This document shows positions 1-9,716 of a stretch of DNA of 64,000 bases, one piece after another. Origin of the DNA: Siderastrea radians (taxonomy: Eukaryota; Cnidaria; Anthozoa; Scleractinia; Rhizangiidae); contig OZ024891.1 of the NCBI GenBank assembly GCA_964017195.1, positions 11,524,458 to 11,588,457 on the forward strand, in the 5' to 3' direction. Position 1 is the first letter of the stretch. Every line of letters begins with the position of its first letter. The translations under genes and the position numbers were made by a program. The notes below the pieces were generated by a model that was not told where the DNA came from, ran no database searches, and saw only the letters and a list, made by a program, of their open reading frames with translations.

Positions 1-1185
1 GTCATACCATTAAAGATGTAACAATCTATTGTGTTAAACAGCATGTTCAAATTATTAATATCATTCTGTATCTATTTCCTACAGAAATCACACTGTGGTG
101 TAAATACATGACATTTATTTTTACAAAATTATCCTATTTTCACAGTTTTCTAAACAACTAGAAAAATTTGAAATTGAACATTAGTTATATTATTTAATTA
201 AAGTTATGCTACTTGTTTACCTTGTATGTGAAATATTCCGACTTTTTTCTGGCACTTGCAGTCTAGTTAAAAAATCTGTTTGTAACAAACTGCCTTAGCT
301 TTTCATACCTTTAATATGCTTTGCAGTGTCCAAGCAAGTAACAGAATGCCTTGTCCTACACAAAGTACCTTGGCATATCAATCAAAGCTTTTAGGGGTGT
401 AAACAGCCTATAAGATTCAAAGTACTTTTTCTGTGTCCAAAAACAGAAAATAATGCAACAATGAAACTGTTAAAAACTACTAAACTGTTCCTGCAAATTT
501 TAAACTACTACACTGGGCCCTCAAGTTTTCAAAAATCCTAGTATGCCCCTAGCTACAACTATGTACACTACACTTCACAATAAAATAAATTTTGCAATCT
601 AGTCCTATCCCACTAAGGATGAACAATGACACATGTCAATACATATCATGAATGGAAATGTAGGCATCTTTTAGATTTTGTTCCTTGGCTGCCTCATTGC
701 ATAATGAAACTGGTTAGATTCTTAATGGCAACTTGACTAATGTGTTCTCTTAATAAACTTATTACAACTAAATAAACTTATCAAGACCTGAGTTACATTC
801 AAACAAAACTTTCCCTTATTTTGTTGTTGTTTGTTTTGTTTGCAAAAGCAGAATTAAAACAAAATGCTATACCTGAACCTGACATGGAAAAGGAATAAGA
901 ATATCCATACACAGGCCGGAGGCATGATATAAACAAGCTTTCATATTTCCTTTGCAAAATCATACCAATCCTCTATTAAGCCACCCCTCTTTAGAAGAAA
1001 TTTATGAGGCCACCCCTCCTTGTTCACAAAAAAAATACACACCTCATTACATGAAATTTTCATGACTGTCAGGTTCGCATATAATTTTTTGCAACATTAT
1101 GAGAACATTTTGTATTATTATACATCAGACTCACTATGAAAAATCTTATTGGTCAAGAGCGTTCAATCAATTTACAATAGCTTGT
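1..1185. other. AT-rich non-coding stretch
   Basis: I see no exon, transposase or clear repeat here. Short open frames lack any recognisable motif. A copy of CTATTAAGCCACC near 973-985 is matched in reverse complement near 1829-1841, so this end may belong to a decayed non-autonomous element enclosing the hairpins that follow; the match is too short to be sure. Confidence 0.5.
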
Positions 1186-1325
1186 GAACTTGACATGATA
1201 AATACAATATCTGCTGCAGATATTGCATTTATCATGTCAAGTTCAAAGTCTGCCTGGTTAGCAAGCCCCTTGAAGTGTTATCCTCAGAAACAGAATGGCT
1301 GAACGCTTCGCCTCTGTTTCTGAGG
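1186..1325. repeat. two adjacent long palindromes (hairpins)
   Basis: 1186-1244 is a nearly perfect 59-bp palindrome centred on CTGCTGCAG, with arms GAACTTGACATGATAAAT and its complement. 1282-1325 is a second hairpin with arms CCTCAGAAACAG and CTGTTTCTGAGG. Such foldbacks are typical of MITE ends or remnants. The 67-residue open frame that crosses them is a by-product of the palindrome. Confidence 0.8.
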
Positions 1326-1335
1326 ATGAGGATGT

Positions 1336-1486
1336 ATAATAAAACAATTATTGAATTCGGTTTTCGCATGATATCATGAATTACCAAAAACTCGTGTCTG
1401 TATTATCTGCCGAGGCCGAACACAGACCTCGGTTTTGATAATTCATGATATCTTGCTCAACCTCATCCAATAATTGTTTATTATGA
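1336..1486. mobile_element. foldback MITE, about 150 bp
   Basis: The two halves are reverse complements: the left arm runs from ATAATAAAACAATTATTG through ATATCATGAATTA, and the right arm carries TAATTCATGATATC and CAATAATTGTTTATTAT. A smaller stem (CCGAGG..CCTCGG) lies in the centre. There is no coding capacity. Palindromic elements of this build are common in coral genomes; assignment to a superfamily is not possible from the sequence. Confidence 0.7.
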
Positions 1487-1877
1487 GTCACTTTAATTTT
1501 GTGTTTTTGAGTGAGATGATTTATTTTCTTGGCAATGTTATGTAAAAAGTCCTTGAGTTATTAACGCATTTTCAAAAAGTTACACATTTCCAACAGCCCG
1601 TTGTGCTTCTTTTTTAAATCGCAAAATTTACAAAAATAAGGTTTCATGAAAATTTAATGTAATAAGCAAATTTAGAAGCAACACTTTGCAGTGTTAACTC
1701 ATATCAGCACCTACATGTAAGTCCTGATATCATACCCTATTTTATATCCTGATAGCTTTCATTGAGCTGCACTTAACTAAATTTTTATTCCACCCCTTGA
1801 AATCCCCTGGAATAAATCAAACACCCAGGTGGCTTAATGAGAAGAGTTGATGTACAGTATTTAAATGTGAAGTTGAT
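1487..1877. other. non-coding stretch between MITE and transposase
   Basis: No gene is seen. It contains the right-hand GGTGGCTTAAT sequence (1829-1839) that pairs with the one near 975. It is the 3' flank of the THAP transposase gene and presumably holds that gene's terminator and the element's left terminus, which I could not define. Confidence 0.4.
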
Positions 1878-3512
1878 CTAATCAAATGGTACAATTGGAG
1901 GACAAAAATTAACAAGAGCTGCACAAACTCTAATCATATGATCTACCAATGCAGTACGCCTATCAGAGTTTTCATGATTACATATCAAAAAGTCGGTTGG
2001 CAAGGTACCTTCCAGTATAGTATACTTCCGTCTAAGCAGTCCAATAACACGTTCAACATGAATTCTGACATTTGCAATGCCCCTTGTCTGCTCCACGTCC
2101 ACTGGGTCAAGCTGAGATTTGCCCTTCGTGAAAGCTGGTATCACCAGTTTAGCATTTCTCAGTCCAACACTCTCGGTGATGGTGAATCCCCGGTCTGCCA
2201 TGACCATGTCTCCAAGAATCAGTTCGTCCAGGAAGCCACAGTTCTCAGTTAAAAATTTATCAGAGACACGACCTCCCCAGGCTTCAGACACAAATGAAAT
2301 TGTTCCTTGTGGTGTTATCCCTACCAGAATTTTGATTGTATTATGATGTTTGTAATTTGAAAATGTCTGTGCCCTGGCTAGCAAGTTTGAAGGCCTCTCG
2401 ATAAATACCTCAAAGCAGTCGATCACAACAGTTGTTTTCTTACCGAATGCATACTGGAAGGACTGGGGCATTGTCCTCCACAGTTGGTCCCTGTCAGGCC
2501 AGTACACAAAGCGAAACAATCTTGTGTCCATCACAACAATCCAGTGGGAAAATATTCTGGAAATTGTAGACACTGAAACAACAAACCGGTATGCAAGATC
2601 CTGCAACGGTGCATTTAGTCTTAGTTTCATAAGGACAATGATGAACTCTTGAAATCTGTCGAGCGACTGTGTTTGCCGTGTAACATGTGGGGAGACGAAC
2701 TCGAAAACAACCATTACTACTTCCATAGACGGTAGCCCAGTGTAAAAGCGAACTTTATCCTCAGTGTCAAAGAAATCCCTATTTGGGGCTTGATATCTGC
2801 TTGTCTGAAACATGTAGTCAAACTCGGTGGTTTGGCACTCGGCGTCCTTAACAGTTTCCGGTTCGATTTCTTCACCTTCGCTTACTGCTATGGCCGCCAG
2901 ATCACAAGAAATGGTCTCCTCATTCCCATCGTTTCGACTTCCCTCTTCTTCAGTCGAAGTACTTGGCTGACTAAAGTCGATCTGAGCAACAGGAAGGCTA
3001 TCTTCCAAAAGCTTTCGACGTTTCTCTGCCACTTCGCGTTCTTGTCGTTCGACCGCAAGTTGCTCTCGCTTCTTTGCCCTTTGAGCTCTTTCTGCGTTCG
3101 CTTCATGGTCTGATTTACGACGATAATTTTTCTTGCCAAGTTGCAATGTGGGCACCCAATCCACGTCGTGCTTATGCCAGTAAGGAGCTGGCTTTCCAGA
3201 AACAAAATGCTTTCCACATACCCGTTCGCTTTTGAGGACGCCTTTCCATTCCGTGTCTCCGCGGCTGATCGCATTTATCCATTTTTCCATCCGCTCTGTA
3301 GTCAGTTCTTCTTCAAATTCTCCTTTGTTGGTTGCCACTGAAGGTATTCGATAAAATCCAATTCCTTTATCTCGGCCACTTCTACTTCCACAACCAAAAA
3401 CAACGCAAAGAACCATTGTCACGCTTGCTTTCTCACTGTGATCTCTCTGTTGAACGGGTTTTGTTTGGGCACCAACATGGCGGATAGCAACCGTCGTCAA
3501 GGCGGAAGTCAC
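1878..3512 (-). CDS. THAP-domain DDE transposase (ISL2EU/Harbinger-like)
   Basis: This is a single intact 544-codon frame. The N-terminal part is a THAP zinc finger that binds DNA: C36 and C41, an aromatic/proline FYRIP stretch, a tryptophan at 79 and a C99-x2-H102 pair. A basic, possibly coiled region follows (about 130-180). The C-terminal half is a DDE_Tnp_4 nuclease fold, with catalytic acids visible as VVIDCFEVF (D near 364), VMADRGF (D near 440) and HVERVIGLL (E near 488). THAP fused to DDE_Tnp_4 is the layout of ISL2EU-type elements and of Harbinger-derived genes; the protein would cut and paste element ends in the nucleus. Translation may start at M33 (3416), just before the THAP domain, because the first 32 residues look unrelated. 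The gene is uninterrupted, so the element may be recent or the gene domesticated. I did not find convincing terminal repeats around it. Confidence 0.85.
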   Translation of the reverse strand: MTSALTTVAIRHVGAQTKPVQQRDHSEKASVTMVLCVVFGCGSRSGRDKGIGFYRIPSVATNKGEFEEELTTERMEKWINAISRGDTEWKGVLKSERVCGKHFVSGKPAPYWHKHDVDWVPTLQLGKKNYRRKSDHEANAERAQRAKKREQLAVERQEREVAEKRRKLLEDSLPVAQIDFSQPSTSTEEEGSRNDGNEETISCDLAAIAVSEGEEIEPETVKDAECQTTEFDYMFQTSRYQAPNRDFFDTEDKVRFYTGLPSMEVVMVVFEFVSPHVTRQTQSLDRFQEFIIVLMKLRLNAPLQDLAYRFVVSVSTISRIFSHWIVVMDTRLFRFVYWPDRDQLWRTMPQSFQYAFGKKTTVVIDCFEVFIERPSNLLARAQTFSNYKHHNTIKILVGITPQGTISFVSEAWGGRVSDKFLTENCGFLDELILGDMVMADRGFTITESVGLRNAKLVIPAFTKGKSQLDPVDVEQTRGIANVRIHVERVIGLLRRKYTILEGTLPTDFLICNHENSDRRTALVDHMIRVCAALVNFCPPIVPFD

Positions 3513-4069
3513 GTGGGTGAAAACCGAGAATCGAATTCTATTTAATCTCTCATTCTTTTAATTTCTAAAACATCTGTTATCCGATCCAAAAGTTCACTCA
3601 CGTGCAAAAACTGTCAATCAAATAACAGGAAGTACATAAGACATTTCCGGTTAACAAAACGTTTATGACAGAAGTCTTGATGGTGAATGTATAGAGTGGT
3701 TAAACTGCTCTGATGGTGTATTTATAGAGTGGTGGAAGTGGTGATCATGTATGTTTAGAGTGGTTGAAGGGATGGTGGTGTGTTGGTCTGTTTCCTATTC
3801 ATAGTCCAAATAATGTACCTTATTATAGGATATTTTAGCGACATGAAATTTTCGGAATTTCTGTGATTAGAAATCACCAAATTCTGCTAAAACGTGAATA
3901 CTTTATAATTTTCAAACAAGACCGCTCCTTCCTTTCGTCTAACTATTCAAACCTCATTGAATATTCATGACCCCTCGGGATGACGTCATTGAAATTATGT
4001 GAGCAACCTAATTATATGTATGTGTGTCAGTCAAGCTAACAAGTCGCGGAGTCAACAACTCGCTACGCT
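3513..4069. other. non-coding flank with a degenerate tandem repeat
   Basis: This is the upstream region of the transposase gene. 3677-3780 holds about three diverged units of roughly 40 bp containing GATGGTG and TAGAGTGGT. Nothing else is recognisable. Confidence 0.5.
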
Positions 4070-4315
4070 ATGGTAGACCAGTTGCGTCCTATTCCGGTCA
4101 ACAACAAAGAGGTTGTGGAAATAGTTCAGGCTTTACAGCCCAACGCGGATAATGCGACGAATAATCCTGTCTCTGAGGCGGCTTCAGCTTCTTCAGGCCC
4201 GACGAACTCCCAACAGGACTCGGCGGCTTCACGACAAGATTTTATTGATTCACAAGCCCCGGTAGACTCTGAGACAACGGGTGAACCAATAAGGCAGAAG
4301 GAACTTTGGTGGTGA
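4070..4315 (+). other. unassigned open frame, 81 codons
   Basis: An open frame starts at ATG in a reasonable context and encodes a Ser/Ala/Asn/Gln-rich, acidic peptide with no recognisable domain. It ends shortly before the minisatellite. It could be a first exon, the start of a decayed retroelement gag, or chance. I do not recognise it, and no splice site or homologous motif decides the matter. Confidence 0.2.
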
Positions 4316-4690
4316 GAATTATAGCTTAATCCTTCTAGTTGCTGTTGATTCGTTGGTTTATAACGAGCTTGTTCTAGGTGTAATATTTATCGGATTGTTG
4401 GTCGTTTTCCTTCGCAAGCACATGGCCGGTAATTTATGCAAGGATGCTCATCCGGGCATGTTGGTCTAGCATTATGTCCTAGCATTATGTCTTAGCTCTT
4501 ATGGAACTACTTTGGCCGGCTACACCCCTATTTTCATTTTCCGGACGCGATTGGTCTTCTTATTTTTACTTGTGCTTTGCTCATACACTCATATGTTGCA
4601 TTCGTTTATATTTGTAGACTGCTTAGCTGTTGTCAGAGAACAGAGAGAGGATCTGGATTTACGACCAATGGAAGGGGGTGAAGCCCTTAG
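4316..4690. other. non-coding stretch
   Basis: Nothing is recognised here. A direct repeat (TAGCATTATGTC twice near 4467-4491) is the only visible structure. Confidence 0.4.
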
Positions 4691-5262
4691 GTATCGGGTT
4701 TAGGGTGTGGCTTTGTGTCACCCGAAGAAGTGTGACTGTGTGCCCAATCAAGGGGGTTGCTGTCTGTTCACCTAAGAGGTGTGGCTCTGTGCCCGCCCAG
4801 GAAGTGTGGCTGTGTGCTCATACAGGTGGTGGGGGGTGCGTGCTACTAAATAAGTGTGGCTGTGTGCCCACTAAAGAGGTGGGGCTGTGTGCCCAACCAG
4901 GGGATGTGCCTGTGTGCCTACCCAGGAGGTGTCGCTGCATGCTACTGAAGAGGTGTGACTGTGTGCCCACTAAAGAGGTGTGGCTGTGTACCCTCCAAAG
5001 AGGTGTGGCTGTCTGGCACTAATAGGTGTAGCTATGTGCCCACTAGGGTTGTGGCCGTGTGCCCACCCAAGAGGTTTGACTGTGTGTACACATAGATGTG
5101 TGGCTGGGTGCCCACAAAGATGTGTGGCCGTGTGCTCACAACGCAGCGGTTGGGTGCCCACAAAGACGTCTGGCAGTGTGTCCTCAGAGCTGTGGCTGTG
5201 TGTCCATAAAGGAGAGGTGGCTTCATGCTTCCTAGTGGCGTGGTAGTGCGCCACATTAGGGA
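4691..5262. repeat. minisatellite, ~25-bp unit, over 20 copies
   Basis: Diverged head-to-tail copies of a unit close to GTGTGGCTGTGTGCCCACTA + AAGAG fill the interval. Units vary from about 22 to 30 bp. The array reads open in several frames on both strands, giving cysteine- and valine-rich peptides. That is an effect of the repeat period and base composition and not evidence of genes. Confidence 0.9.
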
Positions 5263-6104
5263 TAACGCTGCAAATATTTCTTGGGGTATTAGAGTTAAAG
5301 TTTAGAGTAGCTCTCTGATGGGCTGGAAGCTAGGAGTGGCAGTTTGATAGAGACCTGGAACTCGAAGACTCTAGAGTGAAACCAGAGTATGTAGGGAATC
5401 TGGGGTCTTGTTTATGGAATAAATGTTGGCTGATATTGATTTATGTAAATTTAGATTAGTTGATTTCAGCCTGAAGTGATGGTGTGCAATTTTCTGTTTA
5501 GCGTGAGGAAAGAGAATGTTGCGTAGAGTACTGGGTAACCGAGGCGTTAAAGTACTGTAATGTAGTACAAAAAATGTGGATGAGGTCTGGACACTGGATA
5601 ATCGATAGACTGTCTAATATAAATGTGTACAGCAAATGATGATAATAAAGAAGGAACACTGTTATGATAAAGAATAATGACTTTTTCCGTTACACACAGA
5701 CGCGCACCCACACACACACGCACATACACACACACAAAGGAATATGATAATCATGGTTAAGTGAGTAACGGTGTATTGGATTCTAAACAGGTTGTCTGTT
5801 TGTTTTTCTCAAGCCTTCTAAGGGTTTTGGTAATTTATTTATTAACCTCCATGCATTTTGACTGACCAATAGACGTGAACCAACTCTGGCTCGTTTGTGT
5901 GGGATTGTGGGATTTTCCGATACCTTAATGCTAATGAGGCAGCAAGAGGGATAATGAACTATCCAACTTCCCAGAAAATTTAGCGTCTCAAAATGTCGCC
6001 CCTCCAAAATCGTAAAAATAAGATGTCGCCAAAACTTTATACAATGAAGTAAACAACAAAATTTAGCTTGGCCGTAATGGGTTCTTGATACAACCAAAAA
6101 ATGC
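5263..6104. other. non-coding, probable intron, with a CA repeat
   Basis: No exon is found. 5694-5741 is an imperfect (CA)n microsatellite. The region lies downstream (minus strand) of the discoidin exon at 6111-6187 and is probably its intron; the next discoidin exon is not inside the window. Confidence 0.5.
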
Positions 6105-6110
6105 ACTTAC

Positions 6111-6187
6111 TTGGGAACTCGCTGTAATCGCTGGGTCGGGGATTCTCCCATCTTCCATTCCCAGGGGAGTCTCACACTGTCCCGAAA
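6111..6187 (-). CDS. discoidin (F5/8 type C) exon A, second host gene
   Basis: Read on the minus strand, the exon follows a TATAG acceptor and ends at CAA before a GTAAGT donor. It is 77 nt, entering in phase 1 and leaving in phase 0. It encodes the domain's opening, C-E-T-P-L-G-M-E-D-G-R-I-P-D...I-T-A-S-S-Q, which matches the discoidin N-terminus: the first disulphide cysteine, PLGM, and a polar I-T-A-S-S turn. Phase and splice signals fit directly to the signal-peptide exon at 7554-7608. The module would be extracellular and bind carbohydrate or phospholipid. The exons for the rest of the domain must lie beyond the left edge, so the intron is at least 6.1 kb. Confidence 0.8.
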
Positions 6188-7553
6188 CTATAAAATAAAA
6201 AAATATATATATTTATAAATATCTACACAAGTAAGGGATAGAAACCAAGTGATCAAAAATATAATACAATAACAAAAATAATTATATTTATTCTGCCCCG
6301 TAATGTAGACTGTTCGCTGTGATAGTTGCCTTTTCTCTGTATCAGGTTTCTTAATATAAGAGGCGCAAAGTACATAAGAAGAGAGGCCTGACATAATATT
6401 TATGGAGGCGCTAGACTACAAGCAGTCCCTCTGTTTGCTCAGCAGGGATAGTCGAACGACAAGAACCAAACTGATATTAAATGCAATGAGGAACTGAGAA
6501 AAATATATCTAATCATTCGAACAAGAAGAATATGGGCAGAGCGCGTGTAAAAGTCGCCTAGAGAATGTTCCCTGCGTTGCAAACGACTTTCGCACTCGCT
6601 CCATATGTGCTTTGTCACCTCAATCAGCTGAGCCAAAAAAGAAATTACACGTTGTCTAGGGAGATTCGGTCACACAGGAAATGGCTAAAAATTGAAAAAA
6701 CCTTTGACATTAGAAAATTAAGGCAACACGAGCAATAACGTAAGGGAACGTAAAGCATTTTTTTCTCTATTTTTGCTTCTTCCCTATGCTAAAGGTGGTG
6801 ATCATTGCCGATCTTGGTTCCTGTTTTTGAATTCTGAAAAAATGGTTTGGATTTAATCGACATTTTTGTGCACTACCATCAACATCTGACACTACTGTCC
6901 CTGGTGTCTTCGGGATCAAAGGCCCCTTACTTCTCGTCCAAAGATTGTATTTTCCGCGCAAGATTATAACCATCTGATGTTACGTCGCCTACGTTGAAGC
7001 ATTTTATATAAATTTGCCTCGCTGGCATTTGTGCTCCAACTGCTGTAGAACGAACCCTTTTATACTCGGTTTTATTTTTCTTATCGTCTCCTTTCTTTGT
7101 TGTTTTAATTTCTCCCAAGAATCTTTTGGGGCTACTTCTGATCTCAGAAGTTGGTTCCTTATCTTTCACCTACATTTCTGTATTAAAGCGTGGCGAGAAT
7201 AGACAAAAAATAATGGAGCTATCAAATGATAAGTAACACAAGGTCAAGTAATTATTTGCAAAAAGTTACAACCCGCACAACTTAGAGATACACAACCACA
7301 CTAACTGTTGTTTCTTCAAGTCCGTTTCAGGAGGATAAAAACTTACAATTGCAAGCGAATTCGTAAAGGTGGAAAAAGAATGTTGTCTATGAGGAAAAAG
7401 AAAGTATGGTGTTGCCCCGTTCAATTAAACATCGAAAGCGTATTAGAGCAAACGAAACCGATAATCCAACTCCTTCTTTGGAAGTTAAAACGTCTTAGGA
7501 ACCTCTGTAGTCGCAACACAGTCAAAAGAAAACACATAATAGTGCCAGCTTAC
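6188..7553. other. intron of second discoidin gene
   Basis: AT-rich sequence between the signal-peptide exon and the first discoidin exon. Several short open frames have no recognisable product. No repeat of note. Confidence 0.6.
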
Positions 7554-7608
7554 CAAGCCTAACTGAAACTAGCAGCAGCAGGATAATGATGGCCACCTCA
7601 GTGTCCAT
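7554..7608 (-). CDS. signal-peptide exon, second host gene
   Basis: On the minus strand the ATG at 7608-7606 opens M-D-T-E-V-A-I-I-I-L-L-L-L-V-S-V-R-L and then splices at G|GTAAGC (phase 1). This is a short n-region followed by a strongly hydrophobic core, as in a secretory signal peptide. Phase 1 matches the acceptor of the exon at 6111-6187. The opening M-D-T is shared with the signal exon at 58649-58697, suggesting the two genes are paralogues. Only the first two coding exons of this gene are in the window. Confidence 0.75.
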
Positions 7609-8151
7609 CGCAATACCTTAAGCAAACTGAAATGTTTTACCTTGAAGAGACCCTTTCTTAAAACAGAATATATTGAAAATATCATTACATTTTTAAGGTT
7701 ATTGACACAAGTCAGGAAGGGATAATAAAGATAGCATAAATAGTTTAAGTGGCATGTTTTCGTTGGAAACCGATAACGGCGGTTGTTGTTGTTGTTTTTT
7801 TTTTACTTTTTCCTTAGTTTTCTTTCCGTTCAAGACTATCATTTTGGAGCACCGTCGGGAAAGGGCCATGCTTTTCATTTAATTTCTCTACAAAAAGAAA
7901 GTCGATGCCAAACTTACATCTCATAAATAATCTAAATGTGTTTTTTTAATTATGCTGTGGTTCTTTATAATGATCTAATTCTTAATGATGGTGAAACCTT
8001 TCAACCAGGAACATCGCCAATAACAAGATGTTTCTTTTTCTATAATTATTATTTCAATAACCACTGCTGATTTTATTTATGATGGTACATTTGTTAAATG
8101 GCAAAGGTTAAAAAGAAAAATCACTTATTCAGTTATATATCGTGCAATGTA
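7609..8151. other. 5' flank of second discoidin gene
   Basis: No gene is seen. This would hold the 5' UTR and promoter of the gene on the minus strand. It ends at the CATAGC target duplication of the Polinton (8152-8157). Confidence 0.5.
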
Positions 8152-8157
8152 CATAGC

Positions 8158-8347
8158 AGTAGTTATATAGTTGGGGGTACGAAAGCATTTTTATTAAAAT
8201 GCTCTCTTACCAAACCCAACTATATATCTACTTTCCATCTGATGGCAATAATTTAATGGAAATCTATATGTTTTTATTTCATGTGGTAACGAACGCATTC
8301 CCCATCGCGTGACTTCATTCAACAGGAAGTCTAAAATTATCGGAAAA
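8158..8347. repeat. Polinton left terminal inverted repeat
   Basis: About 190 bp match the reverse complement of 24179-24487, beginning AGTAGTTATATAG and running through ACTTTCCATCTGATGG, AATCTATATGTTTTTATTTCAT and CAACAGGAAGTCT to CGGAAAA. The left copy is shorter than the right one because the right holds an internal duplication. Confidence 0.95.
8170..8220. repeat. terminal hairpin in left TIR
   Basis: The sequence folds on itself: GTTGGG/CCCAAC outer stem, GGTA/TACC, then an 11-bp inner stem ending GCATTTT/AAAATGC around a TATT loop. The inner stem has one A:C mismatch. It differs in sequence from the right-end hairpin while keeping most pairs. Confidence 0.8.
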
Positions 8348-8372
8348 GCAGACAGTCTATTTAAACCACAAA

Positions 8373-8441
8373 ACGCCACAGCTGTGGCGTGACGTCATGT
8401 TGTAGTAACATATAAATAATAATATCATCTAATAGTATATA
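8373..8441 (+). promoter_or_regulatory. left-end promoter: palindrome, CRE-like site, TATA box, TCTAAT
   Basis: Just inside the TIR stands a perfect 18-bp palindrome (ACGCCACAG/CTGTGGCGT). It overlaps a TGACGTCA cyclic-AMP-response-type site (8390-8397), followed by TATAAATA (8411-8418) and then TCTAAT (8428-8433) with TATATA before the ATG at 8442. The first elements look like host-factor promoter sites and the last like the element's own shared start signal. Function is inferred from motif form only. Confidence 0.5.
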
Positions 8442-9008
8442 ATGGATTGTAATATAGATATACATGATGAACTGATTAATTGTGGAGAAATTTCCTGTCC
8501 TTTTTGTGACCAAAAATTGGAATATTCCAATGAAAAACCGAAAAAAGATTTATGCTGTCATGATCAGTATATTATTAACGATGATGGGATGTTAGCATGT
8601 CTAAGTTGTGGTGTAGTACAAGGATATAATTATGTGAAAGAATATGTTAATTTTTATGAAAATATACATAGATTTATAAGAAAATCTGTTTACCATCGAG
8701 AGTACCACATTAACAACATATTACTCAATATCGAAGAAAAATATAACATTAAAATATCAAACTGTCAGAAACATAAGATTGATGCTATATTTGTTGAGAT
8801 AGGTAAGATTATTAAAAATATTAATGGAAACCGGAAAAGAATGATTAGCGTTAATTTTATTATGAGAAAGATATTCAAGATGATGGGAATACCTTACAAA
8901 AATATTCCAATTAGTAAATCGAAAAAAACATTAGCTTTTTATGATCAATATTGGGCTAGTATTATGTCTCTTATCGGTGATAGAATGAAAGAGATCATTG
9001 ATGAGTGA
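8442..9008 (+). CDS. VLTF3-like late transcription factor
   Basis: The 188-residue protein has an N-terminal zinc ribbon-like part (C19-x2-C22 and C53-x2-C56, spaced by about 30 residues). A helical C-terminal part holds Y-x-R-x-x-H-I-x-x-x-L and a basic V-x-F-I-M-R-K-I...K-K-T-L-x-x-Y-D pattern. This arrangement is that of the poxvirus VLTF3-like family, found in giant viruses, virophages and many Polintons, where it acts in late gene transcription. It is the first gene inside the left TIR. Its start follows TCTAAT and TATATA directly. It may be the factor that reads the TCTAAT start signal found before other genes of the element, which is inference. A TFIIB-like zinc-ribbon protein is the main alternative reading. 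It overlaps the convergent gene at 8995-9477 by 14 bases. Confidence 0.65.
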   Translation: MDCNIDIHDELINCGEISCPFCDQKLEYSNEKPKKDLCCHDQYIINDDGMLACLSCGVVQGYNYVKEYVNFYENIHRFIRKSVYHREYHINNILLNIEEKYNIKISNCQKHKIDAIFVEIGKIIKNINGNRKRMISVNFIMRKIFKMMGIPYKNIPISKSKKTLAFYDQYWASIMSLIGDRMKEIIDE

Positions 9009-9477
9009 AATATTTGTCATATTTTTCTAGGAATTTGTCAACTATGGGACTATTGTATGTAACATAATTATCTACGTTGTTCATTATTATGTGTAGAGAA
9101 TGCGGTTGAAAATCGCCACCTCTCATGGTATCTTTGATTATGTTTAACAAATGCTGGTAACTTTGGTAAGCGTGTATACAATTTTGTATTTTGAGGTCGA
9201 GATCTTTGTGTTTCATCCAACTCTGAATAATTACTGAGGCTGTTGAGATAGCAACAAGAGATATGCCAGATGTCGCTATTGCAGATGCAATTCCGCCCGT
9301 TGCGAAAATGATTGACAATGAATCGCCGAGTAATTTCCACTTTTTGAAACGTTTTGCAGCTTGTTTATAAGCCCAACACTTCCGATGATATGTTATGTAA
9401 TACGATTTTAGTTCTTCTATCTGATCTTCAGTCAAATCACTTGATATATGATTCCAATTGAAAATATTTTTTGTCAT
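8995..9477 (-). CDS. small membrane protein, SLATT-like layout
   Basis: The 160-residue protein consists of a charged helical N-terminus, a basic stretch (K-R-F-K-K-W-K), then two adjacent hydrophobic segments rich in Ala, Ile, Gly and Ser (about residues 50-85). A long polar helix and tail follow. Helix, two membrane segments and C-terminal helix is the layout of SLATT proteins, which elsewhere are thought to form pores, but I see no signature that proves membership. It is transcribed against the VLTF3-like gene. Its ATG lies in a TATAATATATG context, but unlike its neighbours no TCTA is found upstream. Function in the element is unknown; a virion or host-membrane protein is possible. Confidence 0.55.
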   Translation of the reverse strand: MTKNIFNWNHISSDLTEDQIEELKSYYITYHRKCWAYKQAAKRFKKWKLLGDSLSIIFATGGIASAIATSGISLVAISTASVIIQSWMKHKDLDLKIQNCIHAYQSYQHLLNIIKDTMRGGDFQPHSLHIIMNNVDNYVTYNSPIVDKFLEKYDKYFTHQ

Positions 9478-9716
9478 ATATTATACGGTTACATTTTTTT
9501 TCTTCTTGAATGATAATTTAATACTATAGTATAATTTTGTGATATTATGGACCAATTTCTCAATGCTTTCGATGATTTCGTTGATTAAGGTTGTTGTTTT
9601 CATATATATATATATGTTAGATTATTCATCCTGGAAACGATGTCGAAACATCGGTCAGCTTTGAAGTGTTTGGTTGATATGTTCCGCATTGTGTTATATT
9701 ATAAATGTAAAAATAT

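Noticed and set aside
2888..3274. 128-codon minus-strand frame inside the THAP transposase
   Set aside because: It is an out-of-frame shadow of the 544-codon gene.
4630..5256. Open frames of 74-130 codons on both strands in the minisatellite
   Set aside because: They arise from the tandem repeat, overlap on both strands and show no domain.
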